From the NCBI GenBank assembly GCA_035295705.1, contig DATGIN010000172.1, forward strand, positions 1 through 38,546: DNA of 38,546 nt, in the 5' to 3' direction. The translations under genes and the position numbers were made by a program. A model generated the notes under the pieces. It was not told where the DNA came from and ran no database searches. It saw only the letters and a program-made list of their open reading frames with translations. Positions 26,118 to 33,247 of the stretch are shown here, piece after piece. This DNA is from Poindextera sp035295705. GTDB taxonomy: Bacteria; Pseudomonadota; Alphaproteobacteria; Caulobacterales; Caulobacteraceae. The number at the start of each line of letters is the position of its first letter. Position 1 is the first letter of the stretch.

Positions 26118-26947
26118 GCGACGCAACTCCGATTCGCCTGCTGGTTTCCGACATCGACGGCACGCTGGTTACGCCGGACAAGACGCTGACGCCTGCCGCT
26201 ATCGCCGCCGTGGGACAGCTCGACGGCGCCGGGATTGCCTTCACCGTCGTCTCCAGCCGCCCCGCACGGGGGATGCGGCAGGTGGTCGAGACGCTCGGCA
26301 TCCGACAGCCCTTTGCCGCGTTCAACGGAGGCAGCATCGTCGCGCCCGACGGCGCCCTCATCAGCGCCAAGCGGCTCTCGGCAGACGCCGCGCGAACCGC
26401 CATCGCGCTCTTTCAGGCACGGGGCGTCGAGGTATGGGGCTTCGCCGACGACGACTGGCTGGTGCTGGCGCTGAGCGGGCCGCATGTCGATCACGAACGC
26501 CACACGGTGGGCTTCGATCCAACGCTGGTCGCGAGCTTCGACGGCGTGATCGATCGCCTGGACAAGCTGGTCGCGGTCTCCGACGAGGTTGATCGCCTGG
26601 GGGAGGTCGAGGACGAGGCGCAGGCCGTCCTCGGTGCGCGCGCGAACGCTCGCCGCTCCCAGCTGTACTACCTGGATGTGACCCACCCAGAGGCCGACAA
26701 GGGTCACGCCGTGCGAGCGCTCTGCAGCGCCATCGGCGTTGCGATCGACGAAACCGCCGTGATCGGAGACCAGGCCAACGACATCGCCATGTTTCAGGTC
26801 GCCGGCGTCGCGATCGCGATGGGGCAGGGGACCGACGCGGTGAAGGCGGCCGCCCGCTTCGTCACTGATCCGAACACCGAAGACGGCTTCGCGCACGCGG
26901 TCGGACGCTTCGTCTTGCCCTTGGCGGCTCCGCCTCGAACCGCCTAA
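26114..26947 (+). CDS. HAD-superfamily Cof-type phosphatase
   Basis: A 277-residue haloacid-dehalogenase-like hydrolase. Motif I is SDIDGTLV with nucleophile Asp13 and general acid Asp15, motif II sits at TVVSSRPARG, Lys of DKGHAV serves motif III and GDQANDIAMF is motif IV. The large insert between motifs II and III is the C2-type cap of Cof/YkrA-like sugar phosphatases. It starts on the zwf stop (ATGA), so it is part of the pentose-phosphate operon. A sugar-phosphate phosphatase or a metabolite-repair enzyme removing a toxic phosphoester is likely (inference). It occupies the place where many operons carry 6-phosphogluconolactonase, but its fold is unrelated to that enzyme. Confidence 0.9.
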   Translation: MSDATPIRLLVSDIDGTLVTPDKTLTPAAIAAVGQLDGAGIAFTVVSSRPARGMRQVVETLGIRQPFAAFNGGSIVAPDGALISAKRLSADAARTAIALFQARGVEVWGFADDDWLVLALSGPHVDHERHTVGFDPTLVASFDGVIDRLDKLVAVSDEVDRLGEVEDEAQAVLGARANARRSQLYYLDVTHPEADKGHAVRALCSAIGVAIDETAVIGDQANDIAMFQVAGVAIAMGQGTDAVKAAARFVTDPNTEDGFAHAVGRFVLPLAAPPRTA

Positions 26948-26980
26948 ATCAGGGCCGCATCGCATGTCGCGGGATTTCGA

Positions 26981-27799
26981 ATGAGCGATTTGGGGGCCGA
27001 GGACCTCGAGGCCGAGGCGCTTAGGCTGGTGGAGAGCATGGGCCGGCCCGTACGGCGCGTGCGGCCGAGGCTGGCGCGGGGCCTGCGCGAAGGCGAGGAC
27101 CTCGAGGTCGGCACGCCCGCCGGCGGCGTGATGGCGTGGCGTATCGGGCAGGGGCCGGCGACCCTGATGGTGCACGGCTGGGAAGACGACAACGCCCTCT
27201 GGAGCCCGCTGATCGACGCCATGACCGAGAACCTGCGAGCCTGCGTCGCCTTCGACCTCCCTGGCCACGGGTGGTCGCCGGCCGAGACATGCTCGATTGC
27301 CGACGCCGGGCAGGCGGCCCTCGCCGTCGCCGAGGCGTTCGGCCCGATCGACTCCATCGTCGGCCACTCGTTCGGCTGCCCGTCGGCGATCTGGGCGCTG
27401 GCGCATGGTCTCGAGGTTCAGCGAGCGGTGATGATCGCCTCGCCGGTCCCGCGCAGCCAAGCTCGCAGCGGGTGGAACCTCGACGACTGGAAAAGCCATC
27501 AGATCAGCCAAGGCGAGGACCCGGCGGTGGTCGAACGCGCCATGGCCATCATCGCCGAGCGCCCGCCGCGCAACGATCGCGACTACGACGTCGAGGCTGT
27601 CCTGCCGACCATGACCGCCAAGGCGCTGATCGTGCACTCGATGGACGACGACGCCTGCCCGTTCGCAAACTCCCAGCGCATGGCCGAGCTCTGGCCGGGC
27701 GCGGAACTGGTGGCGCTCGATGGTCTCGGCCATCGGCTGGTGGCGCAGGACGACGATGTCGTCGCACGTATCGCCGAGTTCGTCGAAGGCTTCGGCTGA
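26981..27799 (+). CDS. Alpha/beta-hydrolase
   Basis: A 272-residue alpha/beta-hydrolase fold protein. It has an oxyanion-hole VHGWEDDN (64-71), the nucleophile elbow GHSFG (Ser130), an acid at SMDDDACP (about Asp222-224) and His251 in GLGHRL. The N-terminal 45 residues are charged and precede the core; no signal peptide is seen, so it is cytoplasmic. It starts 33 bases after the HAD gene on the same strand and could be the last gene of that operon. Substrate unknown; an esterase or thioesterase is as likely as anything else. Confidence 0.88.
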   Translation: MSDLGAEDLEAEALRLVESMGRPVRRVRPRLARGLREGEDLEVGTPAGGVMAWRIGQGPATLMVHGWEDDNALWSPLIDAMTENLRACVAFDLPGHGWSPAETCSIADAGQAALAVAEAFGPIDSIVGHSFGCPSAIWALAHGLEVQRAVMIASPVPRSQARSGWNLDDWKSHQISQGEDPAVVERAMAIIAERPPRNDRDYDVEAVLPTMTAKALIVHSMDDDACPFANSQRMAELWPGAELVALDGLGHRLVAQDDDVVARIAEFVEGFG

Positions 27800-27875
27800 C
27801 GCAGGCGTCCTTCTGGACTCGCCCCTGACGTGCGATTCGCTAGACTGAAGCCGGCAGGTTTAGGGGAGGGCTCGC

Positions 27876-28103
27876 ATGCGCGCGCTGTTCAACGTGGTGT
27901 TTCGGATCATCTCGACGCTTTTGGGCGTGCTCGTCGCGCTGATGGGCTGCATCTGGATCTCGCAGGGGCTCGGCGTGGCGCCCGGTGCCTTGTCGCGCAG
28001 CTTCATGGAGAACAACCACGTTTGGATCTTTTGGGGCCTGGTTCCGCTCGCGATCGGCATCGGCCAGATCATCTGGAGCAACACCCGCCAGGGCGCGGCT
28101 TGA
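27876..28103 (+). CDS. Small two-span membrane protein, unknown
   Basis: A 75-residue protein with two predicted membrane helices (about 8-30 and 48-66) joined by a short polar loop (GALSRSFMENNHVW). The ATG at 27876 is preceded by a strong GGGGAGGG. I do not recognise it, but the good ribosome site, codon use and clean hydrophobic pattern support a real gene. It has its own 76-base leader after the alpha/beta-hydrolase, within which GCTAGACT at 27839-27846 could be part of a -10 region. Confidence 0.65.
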   Translation: MRALFNVVFRIISTLLGVLVALMGCIWISQGLGVAPGALSRSFMENNHVWIFWGLVPLAIGIGQIIWSNTRQGAA

Positions 28104-28108
28104 CCGCG

Positions 28109-28128
28109 GCCCCGGGGTTGACCGGGGC
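28109..28128 (+). terminator. GC-rich hairpin after the small membrane protein gene
   Basis: GCCCCGG (28109-28115) and CCGGGGC (28122-28128) form a perfect 7-bp stem with a 6-base loop just after the stop at 28103. There is no T-run, so it is not a standard intrinsic terminator; it may slow transcription or be chance in GC-rich DNA. Confidence 0.3.
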
Positions 28129-28130
28129 GC

Positions 28131-28169
28131 CTGTCAGGCAATACCTGACTGTCAGGTCAGTCCTGACAG
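28131..28169. promoter_or_regulatory. Four-half-site palindromic array before the zinc-finger/HTH gene
   Basis: Half-sites alternate in orientation: GTCAGG (28133-28138), CCTGAC (28144-28149), GTCAGG (28151-28156), CCTGAC (28162-28167), with spacers of 5, 1 and 5 bases. Seen differently, two 21-base dyads, CTGTCAGG-N5-CCTGAC(T/A)G, start 18 bases apart. The array ends 13 bases before ATG 28183 of the HTH protein, where a bound protein would block transcription or ribosome access. Autoregulation by that protein is the simplest reading. Confidence 0.65.
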
Positions 28170-28182
28170 CTCCGAGGCGGCG

Positions 28183-28533
28183 ATGGCAGGTGCTCCCCGA
28201 ACCATGCACTGCTCGTTCTGCGGCAAGTCCCAGCACGAGGTTGCGAAGCTGATCGCCGGCCCCGGCCAGATCTTTATCTGCGGCGAGTGCGTCGGCCTGT
28301 GCAACCAGTACATCAGCGGCGAGGCGCCCGACCTTTCGGGCTTTTCGCCGATGAGCGCCTGGACGAGCGAGAAGCTGCTCGCCCTGCTCGCGCCTACCAA
28401 CGACACCGTCGACGGCTATCGCGAGTACCTGCAGGCGATGGTCGACGAACTGCGCGGCCGCGAGGTGAGCTGGGCGGCGATCGGCAGGGCGCTTGGCGTC
28501 TCCCGCCAAGCGGCCTGGGAGCGCTTCACCTAG
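28183..28533 (+). CDS. Stand-alone ClpX-type C4 zinc-finger protein with C-terminal HTH
   Basis: A 116-residue protein. Residues 10-40 match the ClpX N-terminal zinc-binding domain: CSFC (Cys10, Cys13) and ICGEC (Cys33, Cys36) around a KLIAGPG loop. There is no AAA+ ATPase. Residues 93-115, EVSWAAIGRALGVSRQAAWERF, form a helix-turn-helix of the kind that reads DNA. In ClpX this zinc domain dimerises and binds adaptors such as SspB; here it may serve as a dimerisation module for a small DNA-binding protein. ATG 28183 fits (GAGGCGG upstream). The palindromic array directly before it suggests autoregulation. It is convergent with the MerR-PurC gene, sharing the four bases CTAG-side stops. Confidence 0.85.
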   Translation: MAGAPRTMHCSFCGKSQHEVAKLIAGPGQIFICGECVGLCNQYISGEAPDLSGFSPMSAWTSEKLLALLAPTNDTVDGYREYLQAMVDELRGREVSWAAIGRALGVSRQAAWERFT

Positions 28534-29915
28534 GCAGGATCCTGACGTTCTAGAAACGCCGCCAAGGCGACGCGAATCCGGTCCAGCGGCAGGGCGCCCG
28601 CCGGCGGGAAGGCGAAGCTCTGACCGGTTATGGTTTCGAAGGCCTGGATATAGACCGCGGCGGTCTCGATCACGACCTCGGGCGGAATCTCTGGGATGGG
28701 ATCCTTGTAAGGGTCACAGCGAGCCGTCACCCAGTGGCGCACGAAGTCCTTGTCGAAGCTCTCGGGCGTCTCGCCGGCTTCGAACCGGCGCTGGTAGGTC
28801 TCGGCGCGCCAGAAGCGGCTGGAGTCGGGAGTGTGGATCTCGTCGGCCAGCAGGATGCGGCCGCTGCCATCGACACCGAACTCGTACTTGGCGTCTACCA
28901 GGATCAGCCCCCGCTCAGCTGCTAACGTCTGGCCGCGGGCGAACAGGGCGAGGGCGTAGCGCGACACAGTCTCCCATTGGTCGGCCGTCAGCAGCCTCCT
29001 CGCGATGATCTCTTCGGCCGTCAGGGGTTCGTCATGACCGCCGTCGTAAGCCTTTGTGGTCGGCGTGATGATCGCCGCCGCCAGCTTCTGGTTGGCCCGC
29101 ATGCCGTCCGGCAGGGTGTGGCCGTACATCGTACGCTGGCCCTTGTCATAGAGCGTCAGGATCGAGGTGTCGGTGGCGCCAGCCAGGTAGCCGCGCACCA
29201 CGATCTCGACCGGCAGAATGGTCAGGCTCTGCCCGATCAGCACGTTTGGATCAGGATAGGCCAGGGCGTGGTTGGGGCAGATGTCCGCGGTCTGTTCGAA
29301 CCACCAGCGCGCGGTCTGGGTCAGCACCTGGCCCTTGAAGGGGATGGCGGCCAGCACCTTGTCGAAGGCGCTGATGCGATCCGACGCGATGATGATCCGC
29401 CGCCCGTCTGGCAGGTCGTAATTCTCGCGCACCTTGCCGCGATAGCGGTTTGGCAGCTCGGGGATGGCGGCGTCCGCCAGCACCTCGCTGGCCCTGGCCT
29501 TCAGGGTGGCGATGAACGGTTTGGTCATTGTGGTCTCCCTTACGAGATCGATGAGGTCGTCCAGGGAGAGGCGACCTTCGCCGGAGAGTTTGGCGCGCGC
29601 GCCTTGAACCGCGCTTCGCGCCCGCTCGAGGTCGTGGATGCGAACGGCAAGCACGTCCTCCTGCAAGGCGAGCACAGCCGTCAGGTCAGGCTCACGCGCG
29701 CCCAGCAATTGGGTGATGCGGGACAAAGACAGCCCAAGCAGCTTCAGCGTCAGCACTTGGTGCAGGCGCTCGATCTCGGCTGGGCCATACACGCGCCAAC
29801 CCGCTTGCGTGCGCCTCGGGCGTACGAGCCCCTTCCGCTCGTACAGGCGCAGCGCCCGCACGCCAACGCCGAGGCGGCGGGCGGCTTCGCTCGGGCTCAA
29901 GAAGCGTTCGCTCAT
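28530..29915 (-). CDS. purC: MerR regulator fused in frame to SAICAR synthase (PurC)
   Basis: One uninterrupted 461-codon frame. Residues 1-129 are a MerR regulator: FLSPSEAARRLGVGVRALRL winged-helix, YERKGLVRPRRTQAGWRVYG, then a coiled coil (about 75-115). Residues 130-461 are a complete SAICAR synthase, beginning MTKPFIATLKARASE, with RYRGKVRENYDLPDG, ASDRISAFDKVLA, VRGYLAGA and DAKYEFGVD, which makes the purine intermediate SAICAR from CAIR, aspartate and ATP. The join lies exactly where a normal MerR effector domain would begin. AGGGAG-N6-ATG at the join means PurC is probably also, or only, made from ATG 29528 as a 332-residue enzyme. Thus either a true regulator-enzyme fusion or two in-frame overlapping genes. 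Confidence 0.85.
   Translation of the reverse strand: MSERFLSPSEAARRLGVGVRALRLYERKGLVRPRRTQAGWRVYGPAEIERLHQVLTLKLLGLSLSRITQLLGAREPDLTAVLALQEDVLAVRIHDLERARSAVQGARAKLSGEGRLSLDDLIDLVRETTMTKPFIATLKARASEVLADAAIPELPNRYRGKVRENYDLPDGRRIIIASDRISAFDKVLAAIPFKGQVLTQTARWWFEQTADICPNHALAYPDPNVLIGQSLTILPVEIVVRGYLAGATDTSILTLYDKGQRTMYGHTLPDGMRANQKLAAAIITPTTKAYDGGHDEPLTAEEIIARRLLTADQWETVSRYALALFARGQTLAAERGLILVDAKYEFGVDGSGRILLADEIHTPDSSRFWRAETYQRRFEAGETPESFDKDFVRHWVTARCDPYKDPIPEIPPEVVIETAAVYIQAFETITGQSFAFPPAGALPLDRIRVALAAFLERQDPA
29529..29540 (-). promoter_or_regulatory. Internal ribosome binding site at the PurC start
   Basis: On the minus strand AGGGAG (29540-29535) is followed by 6 bases and ATG 29528, an almost ideal site (TAAGGGAG against TAAGGAGG). 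It lies inside the MerR reading frame as codons for VRETT. It is the main reason to think PurC is translated on its own. Confidence 0.7.
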
Positions 29916-29922
29916 CGTGGCG

Positions 29923-29943
29923 GAGCGTCTCCTCTGGACGCTC
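29923..29943 (-). promoter_or_regulatory. 21-bp dyad just upstream of the MerR start
   Basis: GAGCGTC (29943-29937 on the minus strand) and GACGCTC (29929-29923) are perfect 7-base arms around a 7-base centre that includes AGAGGAG, the likely ribosome site for ATG 29915. A 7-7-7 dyad is the size of many MerR operators; as RNA it would also form a hairpin presenting or hiding the ribosome site. Either is inference. Confidence 0.45.
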
Positions 29944-30053
29944 GACCTATGAGGCCGGACCCAGGTTCCGGCTCAAGAGCCTTTCGTCAGCGCGGCCAAA
30001 GTGTCCACCACCGTCCCGTCCGAGCTGTGGCGTGGCCGTTCGGGGCGCCGTCG

Positions 30054-32309
30054 TCACACCAGCTCGGGCAGAAACGGAAGCAGCTTGTCGGGGGTGATCG
30101 GGTAGTCGCGGATGCGTGCGCCGCAGGCATTGTAGACGGCGTTGGCTACCGCCGCGCCCGCCCCGCAGATGCCGACCTCGCCGACGCCCTTGATGCCGAG
30201 CGGGTTCGCCTTGTCGTCCACCTCGGGCAGGAAATAGGCGTCCAGGTTGACGATGTCGGCGTGCACGGGCGCGAGATAGGACCCGAGATCCTGGTTGATC
30301 AGGCTGCCATAGCGCGGGTCGACCTGGTTGCTTTCGGACAGCGCCGCACCGACGCCCCAGATCATGCCGCCGGTGATCTGGCTGCGCGCGGTCTTGGCGT
30401 TTAGGATTCGCCCACAGGCGAAGGCGCCCAGCATGCGGCGAAGGCGCACTTCGCCGGTGACGATGTTCACGCCCGCCTCGACGAAGTGGGCGCCGTAGGC
30501 GTGCTGCGAAAAGCTGCGCGATTCAGGAACCGGATGCGACTCGCCCTCGACCTCGACGCCGGCCGGCGAAAGGCGCGAGACAAGGCTCGCGAGCGTCTCC
30601 GACTTGTTCGAGGCGGTGATCAGCCCGTCGCGGAAGTCGATCTCAGCTACCGGCGCGCGGTAGAGTGGGGAGGCGGGATCGCCCGTCGCCATACCGGCCA
30701 GGGTCGTTCGCATGAGCATGCCGGTCTCGTAGACGCCGGAGCCGGCGCTGGCCGCGCCGAACTGGCCGCCGGATCCGGGCGCCGGCGCAAAGCCCGAGTC
30801 GCCGATTTCGACCGTCACCTGCTCCAGGGGCACGCCCATGGTCTCGGCGGTGATCTGGGCGATGATGGTGTACGAGCCGGTGCCGATATCGGTCATGCCC
30901 TGACGCACGATCACCCGCCCGTCGGCTTCGACGCGGATCGCCGCCTTCGCGGGCAGGAGGAAGTTGCCCCGGATCGCCGCCGCCATGCCCATCCCGACCA
31001 GCCACTCTCCGTCGCGCACCTGCCCGGGCTTTGGATTCCGCTTCTCCCAGCCGAAGCGCTTGGCCCCGTCGCGCATGCACTCGACCAGCTGGCGCGCCGA
31101 GTGCGGCGCGCCGGTTTCGGGGTGGGCGTCGGGCTCGTTCCGTATGCGCAGCTCGATCGGATCGAGGTCGAGCTGCTCAGCGAGCTCGTCCATGGCGCAC
31201 TCCAGGCTGAGCATCCCCGGCGCCTCGCCGGGCGCGCGCATCGCGCTAGCGACCGGGAAGTCGACGCGCTGGAGGAAGTGGCCAGTCAGCCGGTTCGGCG
31301 CGGCGTAGAGCGCGCGCGAGAAGTTCGCCGCCCGCTCGACGAACGGCGCATGGCGGGCGCAGTGGGTCGTAGCCTGCAGCGCAAACGCGCTCAGCCGCCC
31401 GTCGCGGCCCGCGCCCAGCCGCACGCGCTGCACCGTCGCCGGCCGGTGAACGGTGGCGAGGAACATTTGCTGGCGGGTCAGCGCGATCTTCACCGGCTGG
31501 CCGAGGTCGCGGGAGGCGAGCGCCGCGAGCTCGAGATCCTCATAGGTCGAGCCCTTGCCGCCGAAGCCGCCGCCTACGTAGCGCGAGCGCACGTGCACCT
31601 TGCTGCGGTGGATTTTGAGCGTTTCGGCCAGCAGGTGCTGCGGGGGCTTGAGCATTTGCACCGAGGTGTGGACGACCAGTTCATCGCCCTCCCACCACGC
31701 GGTGGTCGCGCAGGGCTCCATCTGGCAGTGGTTCTGGATCGGGGTTGAATAGGTCAGGTCCAGCTTCACCGGCGCCGCGTTGAACGCGGCCTCGAAGTCG
31801 CCGGTGCGCGCCTCGTCGTTGGGGACGGCTTGCGCCTCGTCGGGATCGAACACGAAGTCGCCGCCGATGGCCTCGTAGCGCGCGCGGATCAGGTCGGCGG
31901 CGGCCTGGGCGTTCTCCAGCGTGTCGGCGGCCACGAAAGCGACCGGCTGGCCGAAGAAGACGACATCGGGCGTCGCGAACACCGGCTTGGCGGCGGCTTG
32001 GCTGCCGACGTAGCTGCGGGCGCCGTGTTCCGCCTGGCCCGCTGGGACGGCGAACGCGTGCCAGACGAGCTTTACCCCGGCGGAAGCACGCGCGGCCGCA
32101 TCGTCGATGCCGCTCACGCGCCCGACGCCGATTTCGGCGCCGATGACGACCCCGTAGGCTGGCGGCGACGGCGTCTCCACTTCGAACGCGTAGGGCGCGG
32201 CGCCGGAGACCTTCAGCGGCCCTTCGTAGCGGTCGACGGCGCGGCCAATGAGGCCGGAGCGGTTGCGGCTGATTGGGTTGGGGGCGGCGTAGTCATCGAG
32301 CGTCGGCAT
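30054..32309 (-). CDS. Molybdenum hydroxylase large subunit (PaoC/YagR-type aldehyde/xanthine dehydrogenase)
   Basis: A 751-residue molybdopterin-binding subunit of the xanthine oxidase family. The N-terminal hammerhead domain (IGRAVDRYEGPLKVSGAAPY, about 21-40) is followed by the molybdopterin-contacting YVGGGFGGKGS and, near the C-terminus, GVGEVGICGAG with the catalytic Glu711. Such subunits hydroxylate aldehydes or N-heterocycles. The overall order and length match the PaoABC class rather than CO dehydrogenase (no AYRCSFR-type loop seen). It starts on the stop of the FAD-subunit gene (TGATG). The molybdopterin form and substrate cannot be told, and no dedicated XdhC/PaoD insertion chaperone is present in the window. 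Confidence 0.93.
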   Translation of the reverse strand: MPTLDDYAAPNPISRNRSGLIGRAVDRYEGPLKVSGAAPYAFEVETPSPPAYGVVIGAEIGVGRVSGIDDAAARASAGVKLVWHAFAVPAGQAEHGARSYVGSQAAAKPVFATPDVVFFGQPVAFVAADTLENAQAAADLIRARYEAIGGDFVFDPDEAQAVPNDEARTGDFEAAFNAAPVKLDLTYSTPIQNHCQMEPCATTAWWEGDELVVHTSVQMLKPPQHLLAETLKIHRSKVHVRSRYVGGGFGGKGSTYEDLELAALASRDLGQPVKIALTRQQMFLATVHRPATVQRVRLGAGRDGRLSAFALQATTHCARHAPFVERAANFSRALYAAPNRLTGHFLQRVDFPVASAMRAPGEAPGMLSLECAMDELAEQLDLDPIELRIRNEPDAHPETGAPHSARQLVECMRDGAKRFGWEKRNPKPGQVRDGEWLVGMGMAAAIRGNFLLPAKAAIRVEADGRVIVRQGMTDIGTGSYTIIAQITAETMGVPLEQVTVEIGDSGFAPAPGSGGQFGAASAGSGVYETGMLMRTTLAGMATGDPASPLYRAPVAEIDFRDGLITASNKSETLASLVSRLSPAGVEVEGESHPVPESRSFSQHAYGAHFVEAGVNIVTGEVRLRRMLGAFACGRILNAKTARSQITGGMIWGVGAALSESNQVDPRYGSLINQDLGSYLAPVHADIVNLDAYFLPEVDDKANPLGIKGVGEVGICGAGAAVANAVYNACGARIRDYPITPDKLLPFLPELV

Positions 32310-33247
32310 CAGGATTGTTTGGCTTGCAGGGCGGCCGTGATCAGGCGGCGGGTGAGCGGGATCTTGAAATCGGAGCCGCCGTGGCCTTTGGCGTCGGACA
32401 GTTCCACCTCGGCGGCGGCGACCGGCGGGGCGCCGGCGGCAAGCGACGCTTCAGCACGCCTGGCCCGCCACGGCTTCAGGGCGACGCAACCGAGCGCGAT
32501 CGCATCGCCGGCGACGGCGACGCTCGCCAGTCCGGCCGAGAAGGCGGCGCGGTCGCGCACCTTGCGATAGCGCTGCCGGCCCTTGGGCGGCGGCGGCAGC
32601 ACCACTGCGGTGATCAACTCGCCGGGCGCGAGGCTGGTCTCGTGCTCGGGCGTTGCGGCCGGCAGGCGGTGCAGCTCGTCGATCGGGATCGCGCGCGTTC
32701 CGCCGTCAGCGTTTACCGTCTCGACGGTTGCGTCGAGGGCGGAGAGCGCCACGGCCATGTCCGATGGGTGCGTCGCGATGCACGCTTCGCTCCAGCCGAG
32801 GATGGCGCTGAATCGGGAGAGCCCGCCGAGCGCGGCGCAGCCGGCCCCGGGCTCGCGTTTGTTGCAGGGTTTGGCGGTGTCGTAGAAGTAGGGGCAGCGC
32901 GTGCGCTGCAGGAGGTTGCCGCCGGTCGTGGCCTTGTTGCGCAGCTGCGGCGAGCCGCCGGCGAGCAGGGCCTGGGCCAGCACCGGATAGTCACGCCGCA
33001 CCCGCGCGTGCGCGGCCACCTCGCTTCCCGTCGCCATTGCGCCAATGCGCAAGCCCCCGTCGGCGTCGGCGATATCGCCCAGCGGCAAGCGGCCGATGTC
33101 GATGACGTGCGCGGGCCGCTCGATCTCCAGCTTCATGAGGTCCAGCAGGTTGGTGCCGCCGGCCAGGAAGCGGGCGCCCGGCTGCTCAGCGGCCGCCCTG
33201 GCGGCCTCCGCGGCGCTCCCGGCGCGGGTGTAGGTGAAGGGCCTCAT
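32309..33247 (-). CDS. Molybdenum hydroxylase FAD subunit (PaoB/YagS-type)
   Basis: A 312-residue FAD-binding subunit of the CO-dehydrogenase flavoprotein fold. FLAGGTNLLDLMK (28-39) and TTGGNLLQRTRCPYF (107-121) are the two FAD pyrophosphate loops. The insert with Cys118, Cys128 and Cys137 (CPYFYDT, PCNKR, GAGC) is characteristic of the PaoB branch, which carries an extra [4Fe-4S] cluster not found in ordinary xanthine dehydrogenases. It passes electrons between the iron-sulfur and molybdenum subunits. ATG 33247 overlaps the upstream gene's stop by four bases. Confidence 0.93.
   Translation of the reverse strand: MRPFTYTRAGSAAEAARAAAEQPGARFLAGGTNLLDLMKLEIERPAHVIDIGRLPLGDIADADGGLRIGAMATGSEVAAHARVRRDYPVLAQALLAGGSPQLRNKATTGGNLLQRTRCPYFYDTAKPCNKREPGAGCAALGGLSRFSAILGWSEACIATHPSDMAVALSALDATVETVNADGGTRAIPIDELHRLPAATPEHETSLAPGELITAVVLPPPPKGRQRYRKVRDRAAFSAGLASVAVAGDAIALGCVALKPWRARRAEASLAAGAPPVAAAEVELSDAKGHGGSDFKIPLTRRLITAALQAKQS

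Noticed and set aside
27814..27846. Promoter for the small membrane protein using GCTAGACT as -10.
   Set aside because: No -35 element with acceptable spacing; only the -10-like part looks suggestive.
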